DNA of 64,000 nucleotides from Candidatus Electrothrix communis (GCA_030644725.1 CP130629.1:4781586-4845585); one strand, 5' to 3'; shown: positions 17,682 to 26,147, counted from the first letter of the stretch. Made by a program: numbers and translations. The notes: generated from the sequence alone by a model not told the origin.

Positions 17682-18967
17682 ACTCTCAGGATTTGATCGT
17701 ATCGTTTTCAAAGGATGGATTCTTCCCCTGATGTCCGCCTCCCAAGTCATGAGCTTTTTGGGCTCTAAAGGCTCGTTAGGCTGAGTAGTTACTCAGAAAT
17801 TATCAAACCCAATGTAAGCATCTGTATTTCTACTTTGATGACTGTGAATTCGGTTTTATGAACATACGGCTGCTGTTCATAAAACCGAATTCACAGTCAT
17901 CAAAGTAGAAATACAGTGAATGGCTGCGCCGGGGACTTGAAAAAGAAGGTGTGGGATTTCATGTTCACGGAAACAAGTTTCTGCACATTGCTGATTATCA
18001 AAAAGCGCAACAACTGCTTGACGAACAGCTGAACACCCGTTTTACGGATATGCTTGACGGCTTTACGCAACGAATTTTTCCAGGAATGGAAGATATCCTA
18101 GGGCCGCATCTCTCTTATTATTGGACCTTATGGCAGAGCGAGTGGGCCACGGATCTTATTTTCGACAACCCCGATTCCTTGAAAGCTCCTATGGATGCTC
18201 TTTTGCGACACGCACATATAATCGGAACGAGTACCCGTGTCTTGCGTTACCTTGATCGACCTTTGACCAAAGCCGGTCGTCCTGATGGCCGTTCTCATGA
18301 TACCGTCATGACACGCCTCACGGATTTCAATGACGGTATACGTATTCGTCATTGGGTTGATAAAAATTCTGTCAAATTGTACAACGAACAGAATAATATG
18401 CGAGTAGAAACAACCATCAATGATCCTGGAAAATTTAAAGTATTTCGCCATAAGCAGGGTCAGGATGAAAACGAACCGAAACAGCGAATGCCCATGCGCA
18501 AAGGCGTAATGGATATACCGTTGCGGGCATCGGTTTCTCAGGACGTCAATAACCGCTTTATGGATGATCTTGCGACGTTGGAGGAAAAAACTCCGATCCG
18601 TAATTTCATGGAGGAGTTGACTGCTCATATAACGAAAAACGGTCGTCGATTTCGCGGCCTTGATCCGGTCGGTAAGGACCAAGAACTGCTTCTTGCGCTC
18701 TCCGATCCCGCATACATGATTTCCGGTCTAACGAACAAAATGCTTCGGGAGCGGTTGTCGGACACTCCTTTCGGCTCCGGCCGCACGGACAAACAGTTAT
18801 CAGCCAAAATAAGCCGTCACCTGCGGCTGTTGAGAAGTCACGGGATTATCCGAAAACTTCCCCGACAGAATCGATACCAGGTGACCGTCAAGGGGATGCG
18901 GTTGAGTAACGCTCTGAATGCGTTGCTGGCGGCATCCATTGAAAATCTTATAAAAATTGCCGCTTGA
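17638..18967 (+). pseudogene. Repeat-family protein with C-terminal winged-helix-like region, internally damaged
   Basis: The start, ATG 17638, reads MKSLIDRFSSSVKGVLSGFD then IVFKGWILPLMSASQVMSFL and stops after about 48 codons. A short in-frame relic (CKHLYFYFDDCEFGFMNIRL, 17813-17872) and then a frame from 17918 (EWLRRGLEKEG to SIENLIKIAA, stop 18967) carry the rest. The last 100 residues (KQLSAKISRHLRLLRSHGII to RLSNALNALL) look like a winged helix. The damage is a deletion after codon 46 plus an inverted copy of the relic that adds a TAG. Because a second copy starts at 44 with the same 5' edge, I infer a mobile or dispersed gene; the biochemical role is unknown. Confidence 0.75.
17822..17916. 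repeat. Perfect 43-bp inverted repeat (fold-back) with 9-base spacer
   Basis: Positions 17822-17864 and 17874-17916 are perfect reverse complements, separated by TACGGCTGC. The left arm is coding sequence of the host gene (YFYFDDCEFGFMN). The right arm is its inverted copy and replaces coding sequence. RNA or single strands would fold into a very stable hairpin. Confidence 0.97.
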
Positions 18968-19233
18968 TTTTCTTGTTTTTTGTGACAGAAGTTGAGGAGT
19001 AAGGCACTAATACCTCACTTTTGGATGCTAAAGGTTTTTCTTTTCCGTTTACTAAAAGTCGTGGGTATTCGTCTTGGGTACCAACTTAAGCCGGGACAAA
19101 ATGAACCTCGTCCCAAAAAATCATAACCTGAAATATCGTTTTTGATTGCCAGAAGTCTATGAAAAATAAGTTTATTGAAAAAATACTTTAACTGCTCGTA
19201 AAAAAATAGCATATTTCCGTTATGAAAGCATTA

Positions 19234-20922
19234 GGGTGCGGCTCTTTTCATGCAAGCCTAACCGGTTATACCATCGACGGAACAGCATCACCGTTCGGTA
19301 CCCAGCTATAGTTTCTGCACCTTTCCTTCCAAAAATGAAAACTCAGGTAATCTTTCAAATCACTGCTGGTTTTCAGCGCTCTCAATTTCAGCACGGCATC
19401 TGCTGATTTAAGCCGCCAACGAGCACCGGTGAGATCCATGCGATCCTTAACCAAGTGACGACAAGCTCCCTCTATTACACCGGTGGCTATAGGCAGTCCT
19501 TTTGAAAGAGCTTCTTCATATCTCAGGCGTTTCTGATTTTTCTCAATATAATTCGCAGCGGTATCCGAAGAAATACGTTCATTTTCGTCTAATCCTCTGC
19601 GTGTGGCCGCACGACGCAAACCGCTTGCCACACTTTGTGCGTTTCCTTTCAAAATTTCAAGCGTACGTCCACGCACCCACTCTTCTCGTCTTTCAACATT
19701 TTCTTTGCCCGAATAAAGCGCATGAGCAGATTTCCATAGGTATTCGACGACATGAATGAAATCCTGAATAACTGTTATTTTCACATCATACTTCTCCGCC
19801 TGCGCCTCGACCTGCCTGATCAAATCGGTCTGCCCGTCAATAAGAACCGCCCATTCCATTTTTTGCTCAGGATCCCGACGGAGTGCCTCCTGGAATCCTT
19901 GGTCAAGGGCACTTCCCATATCTTCCGTAATCTCCGCCCAAACCCGCTTGTTCTCAATCTTGGGTCGTAATGGTGAGCTTTCCTGGTCGATACCGAGGAT
20001 TTGTTCAGGGGTTCGCTGATAAGGGGATGTTTCATACACGGAGACAACAGTCGCCATCCGTTTTCTACCCTTTTTCTCTCCGGGTTGAAGGCGGGCTTTT
20101 TCTTCCTTTGATCCTCTTCAGCCTGTTTTTTGGCGGCGGGTCGCAGATCCTGATTATGCATTGATACGCCTTTTCCGTCTGCTGTGATGACCAAAATATT
20201 GCCTTGTTTCGGGGACGATTCAAGGGGCTGCTCATAAAATTCTTTGAAATCCTGTACAATATCCGCAGATACATCCTGAAGTTGACGTTTGGGCAGCATC
20301 CCTCCTCCCTGCCGTTCCAGTGACTCCAATGTTTCGTCAAAAGAGGCGATAGCCGCCAGATGCGCTATTTCACTCCGCAGACCGTGTGAATACTTGTCGG
20401 GCGGCAAGTTTAACTCTGCATCCAGAGGAAAAACGCTGCCGACAAACTGCCCGTAATAACCGATTCGCGACAACTTAACCTCTCCAAAGCGTGATTCAAT
20501 TTTTCGAGCAGAACCTGTCCTGCGACGATTGCGACGGATACCATCTTCTCCGACAACGAATTCTTTTTCACCTCTTCAGCAGTGCGTTGAGAAAGATATC
20601 CCTGTGCCAACAGTCGTAGAATTTCCTGCCCTTTTTTTGAATAACTGCTTCCACGTCTCCAAAAGAGGCTTCGGAAAACCCTGCGCTTGATATGTAGGAT
20701 GCGAGTTTATCAAGAGACTCAAACGACGAAATATAATGCTCTCTATGACTTTCTGTAATGTGGCAAGGGTGGTACATGTTGAAACTCCAAAATGCTGAGT
20801 AAAAAATATTTTATATGTTTTTACCGCATTGAAAGGAGCATTTCAAGCAAATAATACATAACTCAAAATTAAAGATTGACAACTTATCAATATGTTAAAA
20901 TTAAATCAAAAGAGCCGCACCC
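19234..20922 (-). mobile_element. ISKra4-like insertion sequence, copy B (1689 bp)
   Basis: Same 15-bp ends, same orientation and almost the same sequence as 399-2089. It is 2 bp shorter because a T8 run is T7 (near 20632) and a T6 run is T5 (near 20565). A Gly-to-Glu change in SHRGHY is another difference. It sits inside the DUF6399-type transposon, so it arrived later. Confidence 0.93.
19266..20777 (-). pseudogene. ISKra4-like transposase, copy B, with two extra frameshifts
   Basis: Homologous to the transposase at 431-1944. The start MYHPCHITESHREHY (20777) is intact, but the two T-run deletions throw the N-terminal third out of frame twice (frames ending at 20568 and 20410). The middle and the C-terminal block (MATVVSVYETSPYQ at 20057 to 19266) are unchanged. 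It probably cannot move itself, though copy A could supply transposase. Confidence 0.85.
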
Positions 20923-22554
20923 AAAGCATTAACGGAAAAAATACGATCTATCGGTGGCAGAGTTTTTGCGGCTCTGGGGAAGTCAGACAAGCTTACCTAC
21001 GAACAACTGGCAAAAGAAGCGAATACAAGCAAAAGTAGTGCGTTTCGACAAGTTAAAGGAATTCAAAGAAGAAATATCTATCCCGAATCTGTTTTGTGGG
21101 AACATGAAGAGGGGTATGAGTGGATTCGCAGGCATTTTTTTGCCACCTTGTTGATATTCGGTGTGCAACATGGAATAGGAGCGGACACCCTTTCCGAATA
21201 TTTCAAGGTGCTTCGACTCGACACGCATATCGGGGTATCACCCACGCCTATACGAACCAGACTCTCTCAGCTTCAGGATGCAATTATCAGGTTTCAAAAA
21301 GAAGTTGAACAAAATTATAAAGATGTATTCAAAGAGGTGATCGGTGCGGCGGACGAAACATTTTTCTGCAATGCACTCATTCTGGTATTTATGGACCTGT
21401 CATCGGGTTATTTAATTTTAGAGGATGTCGCTGATGACAGAAGTTTTGATACCTGGTTTAAAATGTTGGAACCACGCCTTGAGGAGTTAGGTGTACACGT
21501 TCAGCTGATGGTATCTGATCGAGCTAAAGCGTTAATAAAGTTGGCTGTGGTCGGGCTTAAATGTGATCACAACGCTGATATTTTTCACGGCTTGCACGAT
21601 ATCAGTAAATGGATGGGCTCAACTTTAGGCCGCCGTAAGAGCACGACGAAAAGACAGTTGGATAAGTGCGAGTCAAGTCTTGAAAAAGCTGAAAAAGAGG
21701 AGCAAACAAAAAAATTGTGGCCTCCAAAGTGAAGCAGGTCGAAGAAGCACGGGCTCAAGACCAAAAAGCCACGCAAGATCTGGATAACTACCGTGGAACA
21801 ATAAGGAAAATATCAAAAACGGTGCATCCGTTCAAACTGGACGACAATAAACCGCAAGATTCTGCAAACGTTGCAAAAGAGCTGCGAGAGCAAGCCAAGA
21901 ATATTGAAACGCTGGCCTGCAAACAAGGTATTAACGACAATACCGGCGTTATGAAGAAATTTAAGAATCAAATAAAAGAATTGGTCCCATCAATTGATTT
22001 TTGGTGGTTGTATGTGTTCACTAACCTGATAGGGCTGGGAAAGAGGAGCAAGGAACTGCTGGATTGGGCAATGTACCATCTTTTGCCTACGGTGTATTGG
22101 TACAATCAGGCAAGAAAAACTAAGAACCCAACCCTTCGAAAAGAATATGAAAAAGTATGGGAAAAAGCTTTGGTCGTCTTTCAGGCGCATGCCTTGACTG
22201 GAACATTTAGCGAGGATGAGATTTTCTTTTGGCAAAATTGGGCCGAGGAAATGGTGGGAAAATTTCATCGAGCTTCCTCTGCTGTCGAAGGACGTAACGG
22301 ATTCTTGTCACAAATTCATCATAATAATAGAGGATTGAATTCAAATCGTCTCAAATCGCTTACCGTTATGCATAATTATTTCACAAAACGCTCAGATGGC
22401 AGTACAGCAGCGCAACGATTGTTTGGTGAAAAGCCACCGGACTTATTTGAATGGTTGCTGCACCAAGTGGGCGAGTTGCCCCTGCCTCGTAAGCCGAGAA
22501 AACATGTCAAGAGTAACCCTTTGAATTTACTTTCTGTCCCGGCTTAAGTTGGTA

Positions 22555-23137
22555 GCCCCTTTGGCAGGCAATTTACCTTTGTGAAATATGCTATGATGCA
22601 GACCTTTCAACAATTCCGTCTTGCCGGGGCCTTGCGGATGTATATCACGGGATAAAGACCTACGCACCTTCTCTCACACCGGGAAGCAGAGCTTCCGGGT
22701 AATGTGTTCCCAAACCGGAGTTTGGGAATCAGGAAGAAGGGACATGCGACAAGAGCCCAGTGATTTATCGCGGGGGCGGAGTTTTTTTCCAAAAAGGGGT
22801 TATGTCAATAAGCTCAGGGTAACACCCTGAGAACAACTTAAAAGGGAAATAGGGGACGTAGCACGTTTTTTGCAAAGAGTTTAACGATCCGACCGTGACA
22901 GCGCATACTGCGGAATTTTTGTCGGAGAAATATCTTCACCTCCGGGCCAGCATAAACCGCCGAGGGGATCAACAGTAACTTTCCGAAAATAAGTAAAATT
23001 CTTCAACCGCCAGAAAAATTCACGGGTTGTAATCAGGGGGGGGCAGCTTCAAGTCCAGCTCTTCACCCCCCCCTCCACCGGATGCTTGACAGCATATTGT
23101 GCTTGCACATGCAGCTGTCCATGATATAGTTTATTAT
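22555..23137. other. Non-coding stretch with short dispersed hairpins
   Basis: No gene is supported. It holds hairpin-forming repeats, such as CCGGAAGCTCTGCTTCCCGG (complement strand, about 22679-22699) and TTCCCAAACCGGAGTTTGGGAA (about 22708-22729). CTCAGGGTAACACCCTGAG (22812-22830) is another small hairpin. A TAGGGGACGTAGCACG motif at about 22852 resembles the one behind the NYN gene near 43035. It separates transposon debris from the toxin-antitoxin island. Confidence 0.55.
23103..23130 (+). promoter_or_regulatory. Putative hicA promoter, possibly giving a leaderless mRNA
   Basis: TTGCAC (23103-23108), a 16-base spacer and TATAGT (23125-23130) form a plausible sigma-70 promoter. The hicA ATG starts at 23138, only 7 bases behind the -10 box, so transcription would begin at or next to the start codon. 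No ribosome binding site is visible. Confidence 0.45.
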
Positions 23138-23392
23138 ATGAACAGCAGGCATCGCAAAACACTTAGGCTAATTTTTACCGATCCGTGTAACGGCAATATC
23201 GAATGGCGAAAAATCGAATCATTGTTTCTTTCGCTCGGAGCAGTTCGGACGGAACGGGCAGGTTCCGCTGTCAGTTTTGTGCTGAACGATGTTCGGGCGG
23301 ATTTTCACCGTCCGCATCCTGATAAAGCGGCATTGAGATACAGAGTGAAGGATGCACGCAACTTTTTGAAAAAGGCGGGAGTGGCACCATGA
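23138..23392 (+). CDS. hicA: HicA-family mRNA interferase toxin
   Basis: An 84-residue protein (MNSRHRKTLRLIFTDPC) with the double-stranded-RNA-binding-like HicA fold. The C-terminal FHRPHPDKAALRYRVKDARNFLKKAG is typical of the longer HicA subfamily. The usual GSH or GSR next to the active site reads GSA (RAGSAVSFVLND), so activity is uncertain. HicA cleaves mRNA unless bound by HicB. The 3' end overlaps hicB by 4 bp (ATGA). A GTG at 23099 would add 13 residues but lies within the likely promoter. Confidence 0.85.
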   Translation: MNSRHRKTLRLIFTDPCNGNIEWRKIESLFLSLGAVRTERAGSAVSFVLNDVRADFHRPHPDKAALRYRVKDARNFLKKAGVAP

Positions 23393-23721
23393 ATATGATG
23401 AAATACCGTGGTTATACAGCACGGATTGAATATGATGAGGAAGACCGAATTTTTGTCGGACATCTGGCAGGGATTCAGGATATTGTCGGTTTTCATGGAA
23501 CAACGGTGGATGAACTTGAAGCCGCGTTTCATGAATCCGTTGACAACTATATCGCCATCAGCGAAGAAACAGGCCGACCCGCGCAGAAGCCGTATTCCGG
23601 CAGATTGATGCTGCGGGTTCCGCCGGAGGTTCATGCCGCCGTGGCGACCGCAGCTCAGGTGCGGGGAAAAAGTATCAATCAATGGGCGACAGATACATTA
23701 AAAAAAGCCGCCCGGCATTGA
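23389..23721 (+). CDS. hicB: HicB-family antitoxin
   Basis: This 110-residue antitoxin has the partial RNase-H-like HicB domain (YTARIEYDEEDRIFVGHLAGIQDIVGFHG) followed by a ribbon-helix-helix DNA-binding tail (RLMLRVPPEVHAAVATAAQV to INQWATDTLKKA). It should neutralise HicA and repress the operon. Start ATG 23389 overlaps the hicA stop, so the two are translationally coupled. A palindromic repeat starts about 50 bp behind the stop. Confidence 0.93.
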   Translation: MNMMKYRGYTARIEYDEEDRIFVGHLAGIQDIVGFHGTTVDELEAAFHESVDNYIAISEETGRPAQKPYSGRLMLRVPPEVHAAVATAAQVRGKSINQWATDTLKKAARH

Positions 23722-23774
23722 GCGGGTAGTTCGCCTGAAAAGGGTCGCACTGTATCACGAAAGGTACGACAGTT

Positions 23775-23863
23775 AGGTAGGTTTGCTTGAGCGCAACGAA
23801 AACGGACAACTCTTTGTTCGGATTGTCTGATTTCGCTTTACTCAATCAAGGCTTACGTGCCTA
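23775..23863. repeat. TA-island palindromic repeat, copy 1
   Basis: An imperfect inverted repeat of about 89 bp: AGGTAGGTTTGCTTGAGCGC on the left, with TTTCGCTTTACTCAATCAAG and GCTTACGTGCCTA on the right forming the opposite arm. Copies 2 (24789) and 3 (25758) follow the next two toxin-antitoxin units in the same orientation. Confidence 0.8.
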
Positions 23864-24017
23864 CTTCAGCCGCACTAATAATGCAGGAATTTTAAAAAAT
23901 GATCCCATAGCCGCTTCTGCTCACTCTCTACTCTCCTCTTCAAAATTAGACCCCACCAGCAAAAATCAGGTATCACCCCTGAGATGATTCCCCACTCTGC
24001 GGAAAAACGATGTTTGA

Positions 24018-24128
24018 CCGAAAATCTTGACGAATGACGTAAGTCGTCTTAAAAAAGCCCAGTGGCGCATCTGTTTTTTATGGCAGAATGACAACGCTCA
24101 TTATATTGAAATCGTAGATTATCATTAG
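24018..24128 (+). pseudogene. Remnant of HigB toxin (C-terminal end)
   Basis: The open frame ends in QWRICFLWQNDNAHYIEIVDYH, the typical C-terminus of HigB/RelE-fold toxins, with stop TAG at 24126. Upstream, an in-frame TGA at 24015 closes it and there is no start, so only about 37 codons are left. It lies 11 bp before higA, the normal higBA spacing, which confirms the identity. The toxin is dead and the antitoxin survives. Confidence 0.8.
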
Positions 24129-24139
24129 GAGGATCCGTC

Positions 24140-24466
24140 ATGGGGAAAAAACTGCCGCCGATGACGCCGGGAGAAATACTGCTTGAAGAATTTCTCAAAC
24201 CGATGAAAATATCACAGAGCCGACTGGCTAAAGATATCAATGTTCCGCCGAACAGAATCAGTCAGATCATTCATGGTAGGCGGGAAATAACTGCTGATAC
24301 AGCTTTGCGGCTTGGCAGATATTTCAACATAGAACCGGAATTCTGGATCAATCTGCAAACCAGATACAACATGAAGCAGGCCCGCAGAAAAATTGGAACA
24401 GCCCTTGACAAGGAAGTCAAAGTGCGTTGCTTTGCCGCAGCCCGGACTGATCGAGCAGTAACATAA
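24140..24466 (+). CDS. higA: HigA-family antitoxin (XRE helix-turn-helix)
   Basis: This 108-residue protein matches HigA: PPMTPGEILLEEFLKPMKIS, then the helix-turn-helix SQSRLAKDINVPPNRISQII and ITADTALRLGRYF. An AGGAGG ribosome binding site precedes ATG 24140. It normally binds the HigB mRNA interferase and represses its own operon. Here higB is truncated, so HigA is an orphan that may still act as repressor or as decoy against other HigB toxins. Confidence 0.92.
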   Translation: MGKKLPPMTPGEILLEEFLKPMKISQSRLAKDINVPPNRISQIIHGRREITADTALRLGRYFNIEPEFWINLQTRYNMKQARRKIGTALDKEVKVRCFAAARTDRAVT

Positions 24467-24512
24467 TGCTGATCGTTATGAAGAATAAAAAAAGACCACC
24501 TTTGATCGTATT

Positions 24513-24779
24513 ATGAACGATGCGGAACAAAAAAAGAAATTCGAGAAAGAGTATGCGCAGTTTCTTTTTTCTGAGCTGCTGCTTGAAGCAATGGAAGAGG
24601 AACATGTCAATGTGAGAGAACTCGCTAAAAAATCTGGGGTCTCCACTTCTGTTATTCAAAATATGCGTTCAATGAAGCCGACGAATATTACCATAAAGAC
24701 AATGGCGTCTTTGCTGAAGCCGTTGGGGTACAAGTTGGTGGCGCAAAAAGGAAGAAAGACTGTAAGCTTATCAGGCTGA
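24513..24779 (+). CDS. XRE-family transcriptional regulator, likely orphan antitoxin
   Basis: An 88-residue protein with an acidic helical N-terminus (MNDAEQKKKFEKEYAQFLFS) and an XRE helix-turn-helix (VNVRELAKKSGVSTSVIQNM), ending KPLGYKLVAQKGRKTVSLSG. The layout resembles antitoxins encoded behind HigB/Gp49-like toxins. No toxin gene is found in the 46 bp to higA, so its partner is lost or was never there. It sits in line with higA and is followed 9 bp later by repeat copy 2. Confidence 0.75.
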   Translation: MNDAEQKKKFEKEYAQFLFSELLLEAMEEEHVNVRELAKKSGVSTSVIQNMRSMKPTNITIKTMASLLKPLGYKLVAQKGRKTVSLSG

Positions 24780-24788
24780 AGCAAGCCT

Positions 24789-24879
24789 GGTAGGCCTGCT
24801 TGAGTGCAACGAAAGCGAACAGCTTTTTGCTGCTCGGATAGTCTGATTTCGCTTTGCTCAATCAAGACCTACGTGCCTG
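24789..24879. repeat. TA-island palindromic repeat, copy 2
   Basis: About 91 bp, starting GGTAGGCCTGCTTGAGTGCA and ending CTCAATCAAGACCTACGTGCC. It is roughly 80 percent identical to copy 1 and in the same orientation. It begins 9 bp behind the XRE gene stop. Confidence 0.8.
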
Positions 24880-24939
24880 ATTCCTATCGCACGTCGGAAT
24901 CAGGAACCTTCTGCCTCCCGCCGACAAAAAACAAGCAGC

Positions 24940-24969
24940 TTGACAGAGTTTCCTCCCTGCAAGTATCAT
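24940..24969 (+). promoter_or_regulatory. Putative promoter of the phd-PIN operon
   Basis: TTGACA (24940-24945) and TATCAT (24964-24969) with 18-base spacing lie about 37 bp before the antitoxin ATG. A small inverted repeat (TATAG-N5-CTATA, about 24975-24989) just downstream could be the antitoxin operator. Confidence 0.55.
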
Positions 24970-25006
24970 GACTTATAGAGTTGCTATACTTCATAAGGAG
25001 AATATC

Positions 25007-25300
25007 ATGGAAAGAATACTTGATGTAACCTCAGCCCGGAGACAATTCGGCACCTTGCTGGATGAAGTCTTTCATAAAGGCGATACAGTTATTATTGCCA
25101 GAAAAGGGAAAGCATTGGCTAGGCTTGTGCCTATAGAGGAACGGAAATCTCCCTACACGGAGTTGTCACCGCGCCAGAGCGAATTGTTGAAAAAATTGCA
25201 TAGCCTGCCTGTTCTGGCAATGGAGCAAAATCCAGTCGAAGTTTTGCGGAACCTGCGGGAGCAGAAAAGGATTAAGGGCGGGAGTAAATATGGCAGGTGA
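25007..25300 (+). CDS. Phd/YefM-family antitoxin
   Basis: ATG 25007 has a good AAGGAG ribosome binding site. The 97-residue protein opens MERILDVTSARRQFGTLLDE, the usual Phd/YefM start, with DTVIIARKGKALARLVPIEE completing the DNA-binding half. The C-terminal tail should wrap the toxin. A start at 24968 would overlap the promoter and is unlikely. The stop lies 11 bp inside the toxin gene, so translation is coupled. Confidence 0.9.
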   Translation: MERILDVTSARRQFGTLLDEVFHKGDTVIIARKGKALARLVPIEERKSPYTELSPRQSELLKKLHSLPVLAMEQNPVEVLRNLREQKRIKGGSKYGR

Positions 25301-25745
25301 GGTTTATGTGCCTGATGCCAATGTGTTCTTGGAGTACATCTATGATCGACCGCTTCAGCAAACTGCCCGGAAACTCGTGGAAGATGCAATTCTGGATAAA
25401 ATTCAGCTCATTGTTCCCAGTCTTTTGCTTGATGAAATTACAGAGGTGCTCTGCGGAAACCTGGATAATCTTGAAGAAGTTCGAATCCACCTTCAGTATC
25501 TTGAAACCTTGGCAACAGAAAAAATACTGCATATTGTCGTTCCTGACAGCGCAGTGCGTATGCAGGCTATCGCAATAGCAAGAACAGGCCATGCGAAGAG
25601 CGGCTATCCTGAACTGACCGACAGTCTGTATCATGCCTTGGCAATTATGCATGATGCTGTTTTTGTAACCAATGACCGACGACATATTGCCAAGGTCAAG
25701 GGCTTTGGTCATATCATACCGTTGTCTGGATATGATGCCGGGTAA
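25290..25745 (+). CDS. PIN-domain (VapC-like) ribonuclease toxin
   Basis: A 151-residue PIN protein. The acidic active-site residues are visible: Asp in VYVPDANVFLEYI, Glu in LLLDEITEVL, Asp in ELTDSLYHALAI and Asp in FVTNDRRHI. PIN toxins cleave tRNA or rRNA. It overlaps the Phd-type antitoxin by 11 bp, a less usual pairing than VapB but well known. All catalytic residues are present, so the module is probably functional. Repeat copy 3 starts 12 bp behind the stop. Confidence 0.92.
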   Translation: MAGEVYVPDANVFLEYIYDRPLQQTARKLVEDAILDKIQLIVPSLLLDEITEVLCGNLDNLEEVRIHLQYLETLATEKILHIVVPDSAVRMQAIAIARTGHAKSGYPELTDSLYHALAIMHDAVFVTNDRRHIAKVKGFGHIIPLSGYDAG

Positions 25746-25757
25746 AAAATCTGAGCC

Positions 25758-25986
25758 AAGGAGGTTCGCTTGAGTGCAAAGAAAGTAGACCGCTCTTTGC
25801 CCGAATTGTCTGATTTCGTTTTAGGAATTCTCCCAAAAAAAAGATCCCTTTTTGATTCGGCCTTGTAGTGGCAGACCTGTGTGTCTGCCCGGTATAACAG
25901 GGCGAACACATAGGTTCGCCCCTACAGTACCTGCATAAGGGGTAAGGTGTTTCCTGTTGAATCCTTTACTCAATCAAGACCTACGC
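25758..25986. repeat. TA-island palindromic repeat, copy 3, split by a small insertion
   Basis: The left part (25758-25823, AAGGAGGTTCGCTTGAGTGC to GATTTCGTTTTA) and right part (25965-25986, TTTACTCAATCAAGACCTAC) together match copies 1 and 2. They are separated by the 141-bp insertion at 25824-25964. Confidence 0.75.
25824..25964. mobile_element. 141-bp MITE-like insertion with double-hairpin core
   Basis: It is flanked by TTTA on both sides (25820-25823 and 25965-25968). Its ends are short inverted repeats (GGAATTC and GAATCC). The core at 25865-25926 has two hairpins (GGCAGACCTGTGTGTCTGCC and GGGCGAACACATAGGTTCGCCC) that are also inverted copies of each other. It has no coding capacity. 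The core resembles the repeat at 7707. Confidence 0.65.
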
Positions 25987-26147
25987 GATTTTATTTTTTC
26001 GATGAGTATAAAAAAACGTTTTGCTGTCTGTAAAATCTCCAGCTTCCGTTGACATTCCTCAGATTATATCGTAAGGTACAAAACTTTACGTATTGAAGAT
26101 AAATAAGCAGATGGGGCATGCCATTATTAAAAAGGATGTGATTTTTC

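Larger units (their letters stand above)
19225..20931. repeat. 9-bp target site duplication flanking IS copy B
   Basis: AAAGCATTA is present at 19225-19233 and 20923-20931, immediately outside the IS ends. The duplication lies in codons 2-4 of the DUF6399 transposase gene. Confidence 0.95.
19222..22547 (+). pseudogene. DUF6399-family transposase, interrupted by IS copy B and frame-broken at an A7 run
   Basis: Excising the IS joins ATG AAA GCA TTA (19222-19233) to ACG GAA AAA at 20932, giving MKALTEKIRSIGG and a helix-turn-helix-like stretch (LTYEQLAKEANTSKSSAFRQ). ADETFFCNALILVFMDLSSG and MVSDRAKALIKLA supply acidic residues of an RNase-H-like core. At 21705-21711 (A7) the frame must shift -1 to continue into SKVKQVEEARAQDQ and the conserved C-terminal block FHRASSAVEGRNGFLSQIHH typical of DUF6399 proteins. 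The stop at 22547 is inside the right inverted repeat. A7 is a classic slippage site, so programmed frameshifting is possible. Confidence 0.8.
19079..22554 (+). mobile_element. DUF6399-type transposon with 19-bp inverted ends, split by IS copy B
   Basis: The ends are perfect 19-bp inverted repeats (TACCAACTTAAGCCGGGAC at 19079-19097; complement at 22536-22554). Without the nested IS and its 9-bp duplication the element is about 1.78 kb and holds one transposase-like gene. I could not find a target duplication around the outer ends. It lies about 110 bp behind the repeat-family gene. Confidence 0.85.

Noticed and set aside
18970..22620. A host gene continuing on both sides of the DUF6399-type transposon on the minus strand
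   Set aside because: Frames on the two sides look partly coding, but they do not join in phase and no target duplication is found, so the link cannot be supported.
23775..25986. The toxin-antitoxin repeats as attC sites of an integron
   Set aside because: They are palindromic, of suitable length and lie at gene 3' ends, but the RYYYAAC and GTTRRRY outer boxes are missing or in the wrong order, and module starts do not match any repeat box. The array at 43-48 kb passes this test; these repeats do not.
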